From an uncultured Pelagibacteraceae bacterium (GTDB taxonomy: Bacteria; Pseudomonadota; Alphaproteobacteria; Pelagibacterales; Pelagibacteraceae), in assembly GCA_902580115.1 (NCBI GenBank), contig CACHJN010000007.1, forward strand, positions 1 through 52,772: 52,772 nt of DNA, in the 5' to 3' direction. Numbering within the stretch: position 1 is the stretch's first letter; each line of letters starts with the position of its first letter. The notes beneath the pieces were generated by a model. It made no database searches and was not told where the DNA came from. It worked only from the letters and a program-made list of their open reading frames with translations. Both the position numbers and the translations under genes were made by a program. Shown here one piece after another: positions 1-9,797 of the stretch.

Positions 1-620
1 TTTAAGTGAGGAGCTCCTTGAGTACCGTCTACTAAAACAGGAATATTTTTGGAGGAAGCAAGATCTATAATTTTTTTTAAGGGGGTAATCCCGCCAGTAA
101 CATTAGATATATGGGTAATAGCTATCATTTTTGTTTTATTAGTGATTAATTTTTTTATTTCATCTACTTCAATTTCTAGATTTTCATTGATCTTTGCAAA
201 TTTAATCACTGCTTTTTTTCTGTTTCTTAGATAGTGCCAAGGCACGTAATTTGAATGATGCTCTAACTCTGTAAGAATAATTTCATCCCCCTCGTTTATA
301 AATTTATCTCCGTATGAATTTGCTACTAAATTAATTCCTTCAGTTGCTCCTTTGGTAAATATAATTTCTTCTCGATGTTTAGCATTAATAAATTTTTTAA
401 CTAAATCTCTTGTTTCCTCAAATCTATTGGTGGCTGTAACAGCTAAAGAATGCACGCTTCTGCCTACATTTGAAAACTCATTTTCATAAAAATATGACAT
501 TCTTTCAATCACTGATTTAGGCTTTTGTGAAGAGTTTGCGCTATCTAGGTAAACTAATGAATTTCCATTTATTTTTTTCTTAAATATAGGAAAATTTTTT
601 TTAATTTGATCTAATTTCAT
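1..620 (-). CDS. sufS: SufS cysteine desulfurase (partial, C-terminus outside window)
   Basis: PLP-dependent cysteine desulfurase that supplies persulfide sulfur to the SufBCD scaffold. Translating the minus strand from the ATG at 620 gives 206 residues (MKLDQIKKNFPIFKK...) before the window edge. Visible family features are the N-terminal YLDSANSSQKP segment, a TKGATEGINLVA stretch, the LEHHSNYVPW motif and VDGTQG, whose Asp contacts the PLP ring nitrogen (usually DGAQ in the family). The PLP-binding Lys and the catalytic Cys lie beyond the edge. The ATG lies 20 bp inside the end of sufD, so the two are probably translationally coupled. It is the fifth gene of the suf operon. The identity is certain; full length cannot be judged. 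Confidence 0.95.
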   Translation of the reverse strand, partial: MKLDQIKKNFPIFKKKINGNSLVYLDSANSSQKPKSVIERMSYFYENEFSNVGRSVHSLAVTATNRFEETRDLVKKFINAKHREEIIFTKGATEGINLVANSYGDKFINEGDEIILTELEHHSNYVPWHYLRNRKKAVIKFAKINENLEIEVDEIKKLITNKTKMIAITHISNVTGGITPLKKIIDLASSKNIPVLVDGTQGAPHL

Positions 621-1857
621 AATTTATATGCGTATCTAGGTGATTTTCTAAAATTTCCTTTATATCTTCACTTTTTATATCTTTTAAAACACTTTCTAAA
701 AAACCTTTTACGATCATTTTAATTGCTTCTTTTTCTTTTATACCTCTAGCCTTCAAATAATATAATGCATTATTATCAATATTTCCTGAGGTTGAACCGT
801 GTGAACATTTTACATCATCAGCATAAATCTCAAGCTCTGGTTTAGTACTAAATTCACAGTCTTCATCTAACAATAGTCCTTTACTTAATTGATAGGCGTT
901 GGTTTTTTGAGCAATTTGATCGACATAAACTTTTCCTTGAAATACTCCTTTGCTCCCTGTTGTTAATACATTTTTAATATCTTGATGACTTTGACAACTT
1001 GGTTTTTGATGTAGAATATTAGTTTTGATCTCTTGATGATTATCTTTATTAAGAAATAATCCAGAATATATTTTACTTGAAGAATTTAAACCATTTAACT
1101 CAATATTACTTTCAGTCTTATTAAATTTGATCCCAGAAGAAAAAATATATTTTTTCAAATCAGAGTTGCTCGATAGTTTTATTTTAGAGTAATCATAAAA
1201 AAAATTTTTACTCTTATTTTTATTAACAAAAAAATAATTAAGAGATGCACCATCCTCAATGTTAATGTATTTAAATGTATTTTTAAAAAAACTCCCAGTA
1301 GAACTATCTATTAAAAATTCAATAAGAGTAGCATCAGAATTTTTTGACATCTTTATTATTTCGGAATTATTAATCATTTTATTTTTTAAAGTTCCTGAAA
1401 AATAATTAAATATAATAATTGGGTATTTAAATTTATATCCAGAGTTTACATGTAATCTAAAACCACCTTCATGAAGTGCAGTATTTAAGTTTTGCATTGA
1501 ATTTTCTTTTGATACATCTATAAAATTTAAGAGATGATCAAGTTCAAGTTTATTGACTGGTGAGTAATTTTTATCTTGAAAATTTTCAATTTTAAAATCA
1601 TAGGAGTCTAATTGTCCATTAATAAGTATTATCGAGTTGTGTTTAAAGTCTAAATTAAAAACATTTGGATTTTTATTTACTGATTTTTTGTTGTTTAATT
1701 CTCCAAAGTTATCTTTTAAGATTTTTTCTAAATCTGTAAATTTCCACTCTTCTTCTCTTTTATTTGGAAAACCCTTATTTTTAAAATAAGATAATTTTTC
1801 CTTTCTAAGCTTTGTATATTTATCCAGGCTATCTTTTATCTCTAAATTTAGTTCCAT
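601..1857 (-). CDS. sufD: SufD, Fe-S cluster assembly scaffold subunit
   Basis: Partner of SufB in the SufBC2D complex that assembles Fe-S clusters in the cytoplasm. The protein has 418 residues, near the usual length. Its N-terminus has the EEEWKFTDL motif typical of SufD. The C-terminal beta-helix carries KCSHGSTSGNID, containing the His that lines the SufB-SufD interface, followed by a YYLKARGI segment. The middle part is divergent and Asn/Lys-rich. It lies 2 bp after sufC and overlaps the sufS start by 20 bp, fitting one transcript. Some annotations use the generic name SufB/SufD family protein. Confidence 0.95.
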   Translation of the reverse strand: MELNLEIKDSLDKYTKLRKEKLSYFKNKGFPNKREEEWKFTDLEKILKDNFGELNNKKSVNKNPNVFNLDFKHNSIILINGQLDSYDFKIENFQDKNYSPVNKLELDHLLNFIDVSKENSMQNLNTALHEGGFRLHVNSGYKFKYPIIIFNYFSGTLKNKMINNSEIIKMSKNSDATLIEFLIDSSTGSFFKNTFKYINIEDGASLNYFFVNKNKSKNFFYDYSKIKLSSNSDLKKYIFSSGIKFNKTESNIELNGLNSSSKIYSGLFLNKDNHQEIKTNILHQKPSCQSHQDIKNVLTTGSKGVFQGKVYVDQIAQKTNAYQLSKGLLLDEDCEFSTKPELEIYADDVKCSHGSTSGNIDNNALYYLKARGIKEKEAIKMIVKGFLESVLKDIKSEDIKEILENHLDTHINYEIRSN

Positions 1858-1859
1858 AA

Positions 1860-2594
1860 TTAGTTAATATTTGTGTATCCAGTTTTTTCAAGTTCTTGTC
1901 CAAGCTCCTTAGAGCCAGTTTTTATAATTTTTCCATCAGATAAGACGTGGATAAAATCAGGTTTAATAAAATCTAAAAGTCTTTGATAGTGAGTGATGAT
2001 TAAAAAAGAATTTTTTTTATTTTTATATGAGTTAACTCCCTCAGCTACAATTTTTAATGCATCTATATCTAATCCTGAATCTGTTTCGTCTAAAATTGCA
2101 AGTTTTGGCTCAAGTATCTTGAGCTGTAATATCTCATTTTTCTTTTTTTCACCGCCAGAAAAACCAACATTTAAATGTCTTGATAAAAATTTTTCATCAA
2201 TACTTAGTTCTTTGGCTTTTTCTTTTACGATTTTTAAAAAACTTATGGCATCTATATCTTTATGACCGTTTGCTTTTCTAATCGAATTTAGCGATGTTCT
2301 TAAAAAGTTGTTAGTATTAACACCTGGTATTTCTGTAGGATATTGAAAGGCTAAGAACATACCTTTTTGAGCCCGTTCTTCTATTGAAATTTGAGTTAAA
2401 TCTTGCCCCTCATATTTTAAATCCCCTGAAATATCATATCCAGGTTTACCAGATAAAATATTAGCTAATGTACTTTTACCCGATCCATTTGGGCCCATAA
2501 TAGCATGTACTTCACCTTGATTTATTTTAAGGTTGAGACCTTTGATAATTTTTTTGTTATTTATTTCTGCTTTTAAATTTTTGATTTCTAACAT
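1860..2594 (-). CDS. sufC: SufC, ATPase of the SufBCD complex
   Basis: ABC-type ATPase that drives conformational change in the SufBCD scaffold; it is not a transporter. It has 244 residues with Walker A GPNGSGKST near residues 34-42, a Q-loop in FAFQYPTEIPG, the signature FSGGEKKKNE, Walker B LAILDETDSGLD and a switch His in IITHYQR. The EIPGV and GGEKKKNE variants are characteristic of SufC. Its ATG shares one base with the sufB stop, and sufD follows after 2 bp. Confidence 0.97.
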   Translation of the reverse strand: MLEIKNLKAEINNKKIIKGLNLKINQGEVHAIMGPNGSGKSTLANILSGKPGYDISGDLKYEGQDLTQISIEERAQKGMFLAFQYPTEIPGVNTNNFLRTSLNSIRKANGHKDIDAISFLKIVKEKAKELSIDEKFLSRHLNVGFSGGEKKKNEILQLKILEPKLAILDETDSGLDIDALKIVAEGVNSYKNKKNSFLIITHYQRLLDFIKPDFIHVLSDGKIIKTGSKELGQELEKTGYTNIN

Positions 2595-4030
2595 TATCCA
2601 ACGCTTCCTTCTAAACTTATTGAGACTAACTTTTGGGCTTCTACCGCGAATTCCATAGGCAACTGTTGTAAAACCTCTTTACAAAAACCATTAACAATTA
2701 AACTTACTGCCTCTTCTTGGTTTAAACCTCTCTGATTACAATAAAAAAGCTGTTCCTCATTTATTTTTGAAGTTGTAGCTTCATGCTCGATTGTTGAAGA
2801 TGAATTTTTATTTTTAATATATGGAACTGTGTGAGCTCCACATTTGTTTCCCATTAAAAGAGAGTCACATTGAGTATAATTTCTCGAATTTATTGCTTTT
2901 TTATTAATATCAACTAGTCCTCTATAAGTGTTATCTGCTTTACCAGCTGAAATTCCTTTAGAAATAATTTTACTTTTTGTATTTTTTCCTAAATGGATCA
3001 TTTTTGTGCCAGTATCTGCTTTTTGGTAATTGTTGGTAATTGCTATTGAATAAAATTCTCCAACAGAATTATCTCCTTGTAAAATACAGCTGGGATATTT
3101 CCATGTTATAGCTGAACCTGTTTCAACCTGAGTCCACGAAATTTTTGAATTCCTTCCTCGACAAGCTCCTCTCTTTGTTACAAAATTGTAAATTCCTCCT
3201 TTGCCTTGCTCATCTCCTGGATACCAATTTTGCACTGTTGAGTATTTAATTTCAGCATCATCTAGGGCTATAAGCTCAACATTTGCTGCATGGAGTTGAT
3301 TTTCGTCTCTCATAGGTGCAGTGCAGCCCTCTAGATAACTCACATAACTGCCTTTGTCCGCAATAATTAATGTTCTTTCAAATTGTCCAGTTTGTGAAGC
3401 ATTAATTCTAAAGTAAGTAGACAGCTCCATTGGACATCTTACGTTTGGTGGTATGTATACAAATGACCCATCAGTAAAGACTGCAGAGTTTAATGTTGCA
3501 AAATAATGATCTGTCAAGGGGATTACTGAACCCAAATATTTTCTCACTAGATCAGGATGTTTTTGTATAGCTTCAGAGATAGAGCAAAAAATTATACCCT
3601 TTTTAGTAAGCTCACCTTTAAAAGTAGTAGCAACCGAAACAGAGTCAAAGACAGCATCTACTGCTACGCCACTAAGTCTTTTTTGTTCATCTAAAGGGAT
3701 GCCGAGTTTTTTATAAGTTTCGATAAGTTTTGGGTCAACTTCATCTAAACTTTTAGGTTTATCTTTAACGCTTTTAGGTGCAGAGAAATAATAAAGATCT
3801 TGATAATCTATTTTAGGATATTTTGGTTTTTGCCAATCAGGTTCTTTTAATGACTTAAGTCTTTTATAAGCTTTGAGTCTCCAATCTAAAAGCCATTTGG
3901 GTTCCTTTTTCTCTTTAGAAATAAATTTTATTGTTGCTTCATTTAAACCTTTAGGAGCTTTGAAACTTTCGATGTCAGTTGTGAAACCGTATTTATATTC
4001 TTTATTAGTATCTATAACTTTGGTGCTCAT
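2594..4030 (-). CDS. sufB: SufB, Fe-S cluster assembly scaffold subunit
   Basis: Main scaffold of the SUF machinery, where sulfur from SufS is received and clusters are built. It is 478 residues, normal for SufB. The strongly conserved core includes [36 protein letters not shown] and [19 protein letters not shown]; the Cys of YTQCDS corresponds to the sulfur-acceptor Cys of E. coli SufB. The EHEATTSKI motif follows. Its start codon shares one base with the stop of the upstream Rrf2 regulator, so regulator and scaffold are probably co-translated. Confidence 0.98.
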   Translation of the reverse strand: MSTKVIDTNKEYKYGFTTDIESFKAPKGLNEATIKFISKEKKEPKWLLDWRLKAYKRLKSLKEPDWQKPKYPKIDYQDLYYFSAPKSVKDKPKSLDEVDPKLIETYKKLGIPLDEQKRLSGVAVDAVFDSVSVATTFKGELTKKGIIFCSISEAIQKHPDLVRKYLGSVIPLTDHYFATLNSAVFTDGSFVYIPPNVRCPMELSTYFRINASQTGQFERTLIIADKGSYVSYLEGCTAPMRDENQLHAANVELIALDDAEIKYSTVQNWYPGDEQGKGGIYNFVTKRGACRGRNSKISWTQVETGSAITWKYPSCILQGDNSVGEFYSIAITNNYQKADTGTKMIHLGKNTKSKIISKGISAGKADNTYRGLVDINKKAINSRNYTQCDSLLMGNKCGAHTVPYIKNKNSSSTIEHEATTSKINEEQLFYCNQRGLNQEEAVSLIVNGFCKEVLQQLPMEFAVEAQKLVSISLEGSVG

Positions 4031-4437
4031 TATCTTTTTACTAACTCCTCTAATTTTATATTTTCAAAAAAACCATTGATATGCGTATCTAACTTATCCC
4101 ATAAATTATGAGTTATGCATTTAACTGATTTATTATTACAACCTTTTTTTGACTCTTTTTTACAATTAAGAGTTTTAACTTCTTCGTTTACTGCTTTAAA
4201 AATATTTGAAAGTTTAATTTCTGAGGCTGGTTTATCTAATGCGTATCCTCCTTTTACACCTCTGACACTTCTAACTAATTTATCTTCTTTTAAACGGATG
4301 AATAACTGTTCCAAATAAGCTAAGGAAATATTTTGTCTTGTAGAAATTTCAGACAAACTTACAGGTTTATCCTTTGAATAGGACGCAAGATCAGCCATCG
4401 CCATTACTGCATATCTACCTTTTGTTGTTAGTTTCAT
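4030..4437 (-). CDS. Rrf2-family Fe-S regulator (IscR-like) of the suf operon
   Basis: Transcription factor of the Rrf2 family, 135 residues. The N-terminal winged helix begins [18 protein letters not shown], the family hallmark, and continues with [13 protein letters not shown] and RGVKGGYAL. Near the C-terminus are three cysteines and a histidine arranged C-x7-C-x6-C-x2-H ([10 protein letters not shown] to KCITH). This is the [2Fe-2S] ligand pattern of IscR with slightly longer spacings. As first gene of the suf operon it probably senses Fe-S sufficiency and represses its own operon; the autoregulation is inferred. It may be called iscR or sufR, so no symbol is forced. Confidence 0.93.
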   Translation of the reverse strand: MKLTTKGRYAVMAMADLASYSKDKPVSLSEISTRQNISLAYLEQLFIRLKEDKLVRSVRGVKGGYALDKPASEIKLSNIFKAVNEEVKTLNCKKESKKGCNNKSVKCITHNLWDKLDTHINGFFENIKLEELVKR

Positions 4438-4456
4438 AAATTGGCCTTGTTTTACA

Positions 4457-4481
4457 ATAGTTTTTAATTAATTCCTACTAT
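4457..4481. promoter_or_regulatory. Candidate Rrf2/IscR-type operator upstream of the suf operon
   Basis: A 25-bp element with inverted 5-bp ends, ATAGT at 4457-4461 and ACTAT at 4477-4481, lies about 20 bp upstream of the Rrf2 gene start. The length and outer arms match the ATA(G/C)...(G/C)TAT ends of the 25-bp E. coli IscR type 1 site. The inner GACT/AGTC half-sites are not present. In such AT-rich DNA this could be chance. Confidence 0.25.
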
Positions 4482-4568
4482 ATTACTAAGATTTAAAAAA
4501 AGATATTTGACGCATAAAAACATGTTATAAGTCTATTCTTTTATTGAAACTAATTATCATTACTAATT

Positions 4569-5225
4569 ATGAAGCAAAAAAGTTTAGAAATTTTTATTCC
4601 AGGTCCAGCAGGAAGGTTAGAGGGAAAGTATTATAAAAATCCAAAATTTGGTTCGCCAGTTGCAATAGTCCTTCAACCTCACCCTCAATATGGTGGAACA
4701 ATGAATAATAGAATAGTTCAATTAATGTATAATATTTTTTTAGAAAACGGATTTTCAGTTATAAAGATAAATTTTAGAGGTGTTGGAAAAAGTGACGGTG
4801 TTTTCGATAATGGTCAAGGTGAACTTTCAGATGCAGCAGCGGCTCTTGATTGGATTGAAAGAGAAAATATGGATTATAGTCAGTGCTGGGTTTCTGGCTT
4901 TTCTTTTGGAGCTTTAATTTGTATGCAGCTTATAATGAGGCGACCAGAGGTAAACAATTTTATAGCAATTTCTCCTCAACCAAATGTTTATGATTTTTCT
5001 TTTTTGGCACCATGTCCAACGTCTGGTCAGGTCGTTTATAGTGATAATGACGAGTTAGTAACTAAAGAAAGTATTAATGAACTGGATAATAGGATTAAAA
5101 GTCAAAAAGGAGTTGAAGTAATTTTCTCAAAAATTAAAGGCGCAAATCATTTTTTTAAAGACAAAGAGAGAGATTTAAGAGTTGAAATAGAAAAATATAT
5201 AAAAGAAAAAACTGCTTTAATCTAA
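4569..5225 (+). CDS. Alpha/beta hydrolase family protein
   Basis: Cytoplasmic alpha/beta-hydrolase of unknown substrate, 218 residues and without a signal peptide. It resembles the short bacterial hydrolases of the COG2945 type. After IFIPGPAGRLEG come LQPHPQYGGTMNN (oxyanion region), INFRGVGKSDG, the nucleophile elbow GFSFGA (Ser near residue 117) and a C-terminal GANHFF His. A candidate acid is in YSDNDELV. Ser, Asp and His thus form a plausible complete triad. It is divergent from the suf operon across 131 bp and ends convergent with anmK, overlapping by 4 bp. Nothing in the sequence fixes the substrate. Confidence 0.85.
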   Translation: MKQKSLEIFIPGPAGRLEGKYYKNPKFGSPVAIVLQPHPQYGGTMNNRIVQLMYNIFLENGFSVIKINFRGVGKSDGVFDNGQGELSDAAAALDWIERENMDYSQCWVSGFSFGALICMQLIMRRPEVNNFIAISPQPNVYDFSFLAPCPTSGQVVYSDNDELVTKESINELDNRIKSQKGVEVIFSKIKGANHFFKDKERDLRVEIEKYIKEKTALI

Positions 5226-6340
5226 ATATTAATAATTTCACCGCCGCTACATGGGGCTGAACAACCGGTTGTAGACGGAAATGATATTGGTAAAGATAAA
5301 ATTGATCTTATAGCTAAATACGCAAATGCTTGAGATTCAATAAAATCACCATCTAAACCAAAATCCTCGGAAATAAAAAAGGAAAGATTTTTGTTTGAAT
5401 TTAATTTAATTTGCTTTAAGAGACTGATATTTTTTCTTCCACCTCCACAAATTATTATTCTTATTTGATTATCATACTCTTTTAAAAGGAAATTAATTTT
5501 TGAAGTTATAATTTTCGCAGAAAAAGCTGTTAATGTTGCTGCACCATCCTCTAAACCTAAACCTCTTGCAAAAGAAATGTCGAAATCACTTGTATCTAAA
5601 GAAATATTATTTTTTTTTTGAAAATTATGCTCATAAGTTTCTAAAGCTTGTTCCAATATTATTTCATTAATATTTCCCGTTTCTGAAATTTTACCGCCAT
5701 CATCAAATTTTTTATTTGTGTGAGTTTGTATCCATTCATTTATTAAACAGTTTCCTGGACCAACATCCTTACTCAAAATATTATTGTTATTCATATTATG
5801 AATAAAAGTAATGTTTGAAATACCACCGATGTTTAATATGCAAGCTGGTAAATTAATTTTTTTTGATTTAATAAGATATTTATGGAAAATGGGAGTTAAA
5901 GGTGCACCTTCCCCTCCATTAACAATATCATTTTTTCTAAAATTAAAAACTACTTTTTTTTTTGTAAGTTGAGATAATAAATTTCCATTACCTAATTGTA
6001 GTGAAATTTTTTCTGCAGGATTATGATATAATGTTTGGCCATGAAACCCGATCAGGTCTAAATTAAAACCATTACTAATATTTTTTACAATTTTTGCATG
6101 AAAAATGGTAATTTCTTTTTCTAATTTTTGAATTTTAGAAGATAAATTTTTTAAATCATTTAAACTATTAACTTTTTTTTTTAAATCATGAAACTCTCTA
6201 AATAATTTGTCGTCGTATTCAAAATATTTTTCTTTTAGAATAGACAGGGTGTCTATACCATTTGACTGAATTATCGATGCATCAACTCCATCTCCTGAAG
6301 TACCACTCATCATTCCTAAGCATGTGTATTCTTTGCTCAT
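5222..6340 (-). CDS. anmK: Anhydro-N-acetylmuramic acid kinase
   Basis: Phosphorylates and opens 1,6-anhydro-MurNAc released from turned-over peptidoglycan, feeding it to MurNAc-6-P recycling. It is 372 residues, the usual family length. The N-terminal LGMMSGTSGDGVDASII is the diagnostic AnmK nucleotide-binding motif. FHGQTLYHNP, NIGGISN, VGPGNCLIN and a late IICGGGRKN segment follow in family order. It is divergent from tyrS across 57 bp and its stop overlaps the hydrolase stop. No mur recycling partner lies next to it. Confidence 0.95.
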   Translation of the reverse strand: MSKEYTCLGMMSGTSGDGVDASIIQSNGIDTLSILKEKYFEYDDKLFREFHDLKKKVNSLNDLKNLSSKIQKLEKEITIFHAKIVKNISNGFNLDLIGFHGQTLYHNPAEKISLQLGNGNLLSQLTKKKVVFNFRKNDIVNGGEGAPLTPIFHKYLIKSKKINLPACILNIGGISNITFIHNMNNNNILSKDVGPGNCLINEWIQTHTNKKFDDGGKISETGNINEIILEQALETYEHNFQKKNNISLDTSDFDISFARGLGLEDGAATLTAFSAKIITSKINFLLKEYDNQIRIIICGGGRKNISLLKQIKLNSNKNLSFFISEDFGLDGDFIESQAFAYLAIRSILSLPISFPSTTGCSAPCSGGEIINI

Positions 6341-6342
6341 TA

Positions 6343-6373
6343 TTGTATTTATTTATACCAAATATTGTATAAT
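6343..6373 (+). promoter_or_regulatory. Candidate promoter for tyrS
   Basis: TTGTAT at 6343-6348 and a perfect TATAAT at 6368-6373, 19 bp apart, put a start site near 6380 and a leader of under 20 bases before the ATG at 6398. The -10 lies inside the longer TTG-started version of the reading frame, which supports the ATG as the true start. Confidence 0.4.
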
Positions 6374-6397
6374 AGTGTTCTTATTACTAATAGAAAT

Positions 6398-7633
6398 ATG
6401 AAAAGCACTTTTTTGAGAGAAATGCAAGAAAGGGGTTATTTAAATCAGTGTACTGATTTAGAAAAACTAGATACGTTGCTTTTAAAAAAATCTATTTCTG
6501 CATATATAGGATTTGATTGCACAGCTAATAGTTTGCATGTTGGCAGCTTGCTTCAAATAATGATTCTGAGATTACTACAAAAACACGGACACAGACCAAT
6601 TGTTCTATTAGGTGGAGGAACTACATTAATTGGGGATCCATCTGGAAAAGAGTCAACAAGAAAAGTTTTAAAGCCTAAAGATATAAAAAAAAACATATCA
6701 AGTATAAAAAAGCTTTTTGAAAATTTACTTGATTTTAAAATTAAAAAAACAAAACCAGTTTTTGTCGATAACTATTCATGGTTAGGAAAATTAAATTATA
6801 TAAATTTCTTAAGAGAAATCGGTTCGCAATTTACATTAAATAAAATGCTTACATTCGATAGTGTAAAACTTAGATTGGAAAGGGAACAGTCATTAAGTTA
6901 CATGGAATTTAATTATATGATATTACAAGCGTTCGATTTTTATAAACTTTTTGAAAAGGAAAATTGTTTATTGCAGCTAGGAGGTTCTGATCAATGGGGA
7001 AATATTGTAAACGGAGTAGATTTGATTAGACGGATAATCAAAAAAGATGCATTTGGATTGACCAGTCCACTTATTACTTTAGCCTCTGGTGCAAAAATGG
7101 GAAAAACAGAAAAAGGGGCAGTTTGGTTAAATGAAAAACTTTTTTCGGCATATGATTATTGGCAATTTTGGAGAAATACTGACGATAGAGATGTAATAAA
7201 ATTCTTAAAATTTTTTACTGAACTTGAAAAAAATGAGATTGAAAAACTACAAGAAAAAAATGAAATTAATGAATTAAAAATTATACTTGCTAATAATGCA
7301 ACAAAAATACTTCATGGAAAGGTAAAGGCTGCTAAAGCAGAAAAAACAGCGAGCGACATTTTTAAACTAGGAAAAATTAATGAAAATTTACCAACTAAAG
7401 GTATCTCAAGAAAAGATTTGGAAGAAGGAACAAAACTTTTAGAGTTATTAGTAAAATTTAATATTATGGATTCAAAAAGTGAAGCTAGAAGAGCAATTAA
7501 AAATAACGGTATTAAAATGGATGATATTTTAGTTTCTGATGAAAATAAAATTGTAAATATTTCTGATTTTAAAAATGGAAATATAAAAATTTCTTTTGGT
7601 AAAAAAAAACATTATATTTTTAAAATTATTTAG
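6398..7633 (+). CDS. tyrS: Tyrosyl-tRNA synthetase
   Basis: Class I aminoacyl-tRNA synthetase charging tRNA-Tyr. The chosen ATG gives 411 residues starting MKSTFLREMQERG. The frame stays open upstream to a TTG at 6365, but that would span a perfect -10 box. The HIGH-like motif is HVGSLLQ, preceded by YIGFDCTANSLHVG. The tyrosine pocket shows QLGGSDQWGN, and the KMSKS-like loop is KMGKTEKGAVWL. A C-terminal S4 RNA-binding domain contains LLVKFNIMDSKSEARRAI. Its last 8 bp overlap the end of the convergent AsmA-like gene. Confidence 0.97.
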   Translation: MKSTFLREMQERGYLNQCTDLEKLDTLLLKKSISAYIGFDCTANSLHVGSLLQIMILRLLQKHGHRPIVLLGGGTTLIGDPSGKESTRKVLKPKDIKKNISSIKKLFENLLDFKIKKTKPVFVDNYSWLGKLNYINFLREIGSQFTLNKMLTFDSVKLRLEREQSLSYMEFNYMILQAFDFYKLFEKENCLLQLGGSDQWGNIVNGVDLIRRIIKKDAFGLTSPLITLASGAKMGKTEKGAVWLNEKLFSAYDYWQFWRNTDDRDVIKFLKFFTELEKNEIEKLQEKNEINELKIILANNATKILHGKVKAAKAEKTASDIFKLGKINENLPTKGISRKDLEEGTKLLELLVKFNIMDSKSEARRAIKNNGIKMDDILVSDENKIVNISDFKNGNIKISFGKKKHYIFKII

Positions 7634-9797
7634 GTTTTTTTAATGCCTTTTGAATAAATCTTGGTGTCAAAGATTTTATAGGATTCACAGTTGTTTTAAT
7701 TTTTCCAGGCGTGCCTTTCATCTTAAAACTTATACCGAACAGACCTTCTCCGACCTCCTTAGGTATTAGAATATCTCCCACCACAGGAAGTTTCGATAAA
7801 AATTTATTCAGTGTTTTAGCAGGCACCATTGTTCCTCTTAAACTAATTAATTCAGTGTTTGACTCGACATATCCTTCCATTAAAATTGAAATACTTGGAC
7901 CTATAGCATACAACTCTTCTAAATTTAAGACCTGCTCACTTTTACTCATTTTCATTTCAAGCTTTTCAAAAGATAGCCCTTCTCCAGATAATGCATCAAC
8001 CATTCCTCCAAAATCGGCTAAAGATAATAATTTGACTAATCCCGGAGCATTTTTAACTTTAAAACTTTCTATAGTTAAATTTGAATTACTTTCTTTATTA
8101 TCATATGTTGATAATAATAAAAGCTTACCACCAGATAACCCGTCAAAAAACTTATAATTAGATAATAGTGGTTTAGGTAAGTCAGAATAAATCTCCAGGA
8201 TTTTTTTTTTAGAAGTTTTATCTATTTTTAAGGATATATCTAAGTATTTACCATCCTCGAATTCACCTTTCGAGACAATCTTACTAAATCTTCCTTTTTC
8301 AATAATGCCTATTAAAGAAAAGTTAGACATTACCTCAGAAACATTTGTTGAAACTTCCTTAAAATCTACAAATATTTCTTTACTTATATTTTTTAAAAAA
8401 GTCGTGTTATTTTTATTTTCCAACAATTTTGTTAAATTACTAGCATCATATTTAGATCCACTTATTTTAATTGATTTGTTAAAATTAATTTTAAACTCAT
8501 TATTTAGTTTATTATTAAAAAAAGTTTTTACTGAAATATTATCAAACTTCACCAATTTATTATTTTGAATAAGTAAATTTTTGATATTTATATTATTTTT
8601 ATCATCTTTGATATTAAATTTATTTAATAAAATATTTTTTTTTCCTATTCGTAAGTTAGAATTTATATTTACAACTTTTTTCTTCGTTCTGAAGTTAATG
8701 AATGGAATATTTATTTCATCTTCAAAATCAGCATTTAATGATATTTTATTGTATTTGCTATCGAATTTATTTACAAAATCAAATTTTTGGAAAGAATTAT
8801 TATTGATTTTGTATACACCAGAAATATTAATTAACTTGTTATTATCTTTATAATAATCCACTTTGAAATTGGTTTTTTCAAAAAAGATATTATTGATTTT
8901 ATTTTCTAAAAGCGGATATTTTTGCGGTTCTACAAACTTAATATTTGATTTCTGAACATCTCCATCAGCTTCTAACTGATAATCAATTATCTTAAGTGTT
9001 TGATCGAAATTTATTTTAAATTTACTCTGAAGTTTTCCTAGGATTTTAATTTTTTCAAAATTTGTTAGATTATTTCTTCCTATAAAATTATTAATTTTTT
9101 CTTTATTGAGATTTAAATCAGATTTTATTTCTCCATTTATTTCTAAAGAATCAGAATTAGCAAATTGTATATTTCCTGAGCTTATCTGAAAACCATTGAT
9201 TAATCCTCTGATGTTGTCAATTTCACCACTTTTTTCTTTTATGAGGTATATAAAGCTAGTTTTTTTTAAATTAATTTTTTTGTTTTTGGCAGAAAAATTT
9301 TTTACAAAACCATTTATCTCATAATTTATAATTTGATTATCTTCTAAATCCAAATCCAAATTAAAATTTAACTGGCCATTCTTAACTTCATTTAATAAAA
9401 ATTTTTTAAAATTAGATGGTTTTGAATACTTAACTACTTCTTTTATTCTCTCAATATCTAATTCATTGGATAGTACGCTAACTTTTTCTATATTAGGCTT
9501 TCCCTTCAAGAGTGATTTAAAATTTATATAAGCATCTATTCTATTTAAATTTACCTTATTGTTATGAAAGAATATTTCAGGATTTGATGTTGTAACAAAA
9601 AAACTTAATTCTTGAATATTTATTTTAATTTTAATTTTTTTTAGAGTTAAATTAGTGTTTTTTACACTTTCTTCAATCTTGTTTTCTAGAAGTGAATTAA
9701 ATTTATCAGTTTCATATCCAGCTGTAGAGAGAAAAACAATAATTGATAAAAGCAAAAGAGCTATCAAAGACACAATTGATAGAAATATTTTTTTCAT
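7626..9797 (-). CDS. AsmA-like / DUF3971-type envelope protein
   Basis: Large membrane-anchored periplasmic protein of 723 residues, related to the AsmA/YhdP/TamB group implicated in phospholipid transport to the outer membrane. Residues 1-25 form one N-terminal membrane helix. A long Asn/Lys-rich beta-strand region follows. The best conserved part is the C-terminus (about 570-715): LSLADFGGMVDALSGEGLSF, a YAIGPSISILMEGYV segment, RGTMVPAKTLNKFLS and a VVGDILIP motif, as in alphaproteobacterial AsmA-like C-terminal domains. Its start shares one base with the prfB stop. The exact family member is uncertain and the lipid-transport role is an inference from family. Confidence 0.75.
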   Translation of the reverse strand: MKKIFLSIVSLIALLLLSIIVFLSTAGYETDKFNSLLENKIEESVKNTNLTLKKIKIKINIQELSFFVTTSNPEIFFHNNKVNLNRIDAYINFKSLLKGKPNIEKVSVLSNELDIERIKEVVKYSKPSNFKKFLLNEVKNGQLNFNLDLDLEDNQIINYEINGFVKNFSAKNKKINLKKTSFIYLIKEKSGEIDNIRGLINGFQISSGNIQFANSDSLEINGEIKSDLNLNKEKINNFIGRNNLTNFEKIKILGKLQSKFKINFDQTLKIIDYQLEADGDVQKSNIKFVEPQKYPLLENKINNIFFEKTNFKVDYYKDNNKLINISGVYKINNNSFQKFDFVNKFDSKYNKISLNADFEDEINIPFINFRTKKKVVNINSNLRIGKKNILLNKFNIKDDKNNINIKNLLIQNNKLVKFDNISVKTFFNNKLNNEFKINFNKSIKISGSKYDASNLTKLLENKNNTTFLKNISKEIFVDFKEVSTNVSEVMSNFSLIGIIEKGRFSKIVSKGEFEDGKYLDISLKIDKTSKKKILEIYSDLPKPLLSNYKFFDGLSGGKLLLLSTYDNKESNSNLTIESFKVKNAPGLVKLLSLADFGGMVDALSGEGLSFEKLEMKMSKSEQVLNLEELYAIGPSISILMEGYVESNTELISLRGTMVPAKTLNKFLSKLPVVGDILIPKEVGEGLFGISFKMKGTPGKIKTTVNPIKSLTPRFIQKALKKPK

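Noticed and set aside
4507-4539. TTGACG with TATAAG or TATTCT as a promoter for the hydrolase gene.
   Set aside because: The -35 is good but the spacers are 13 or 21 bp, both outside the usual range; no convincing -10 lies at 16-19 bp.
7711-8157. 148-codon plus-strand ORF inside the AsmA-like gene.
   Set aside because: It is antisense to a strongly supported reading frame, shows no recognisable domain, and its composition is that of a shadow frame. Other antisense ORFs such as 37585-37923, 40814-41107 and 47592-47876 are rejected for the same reason.
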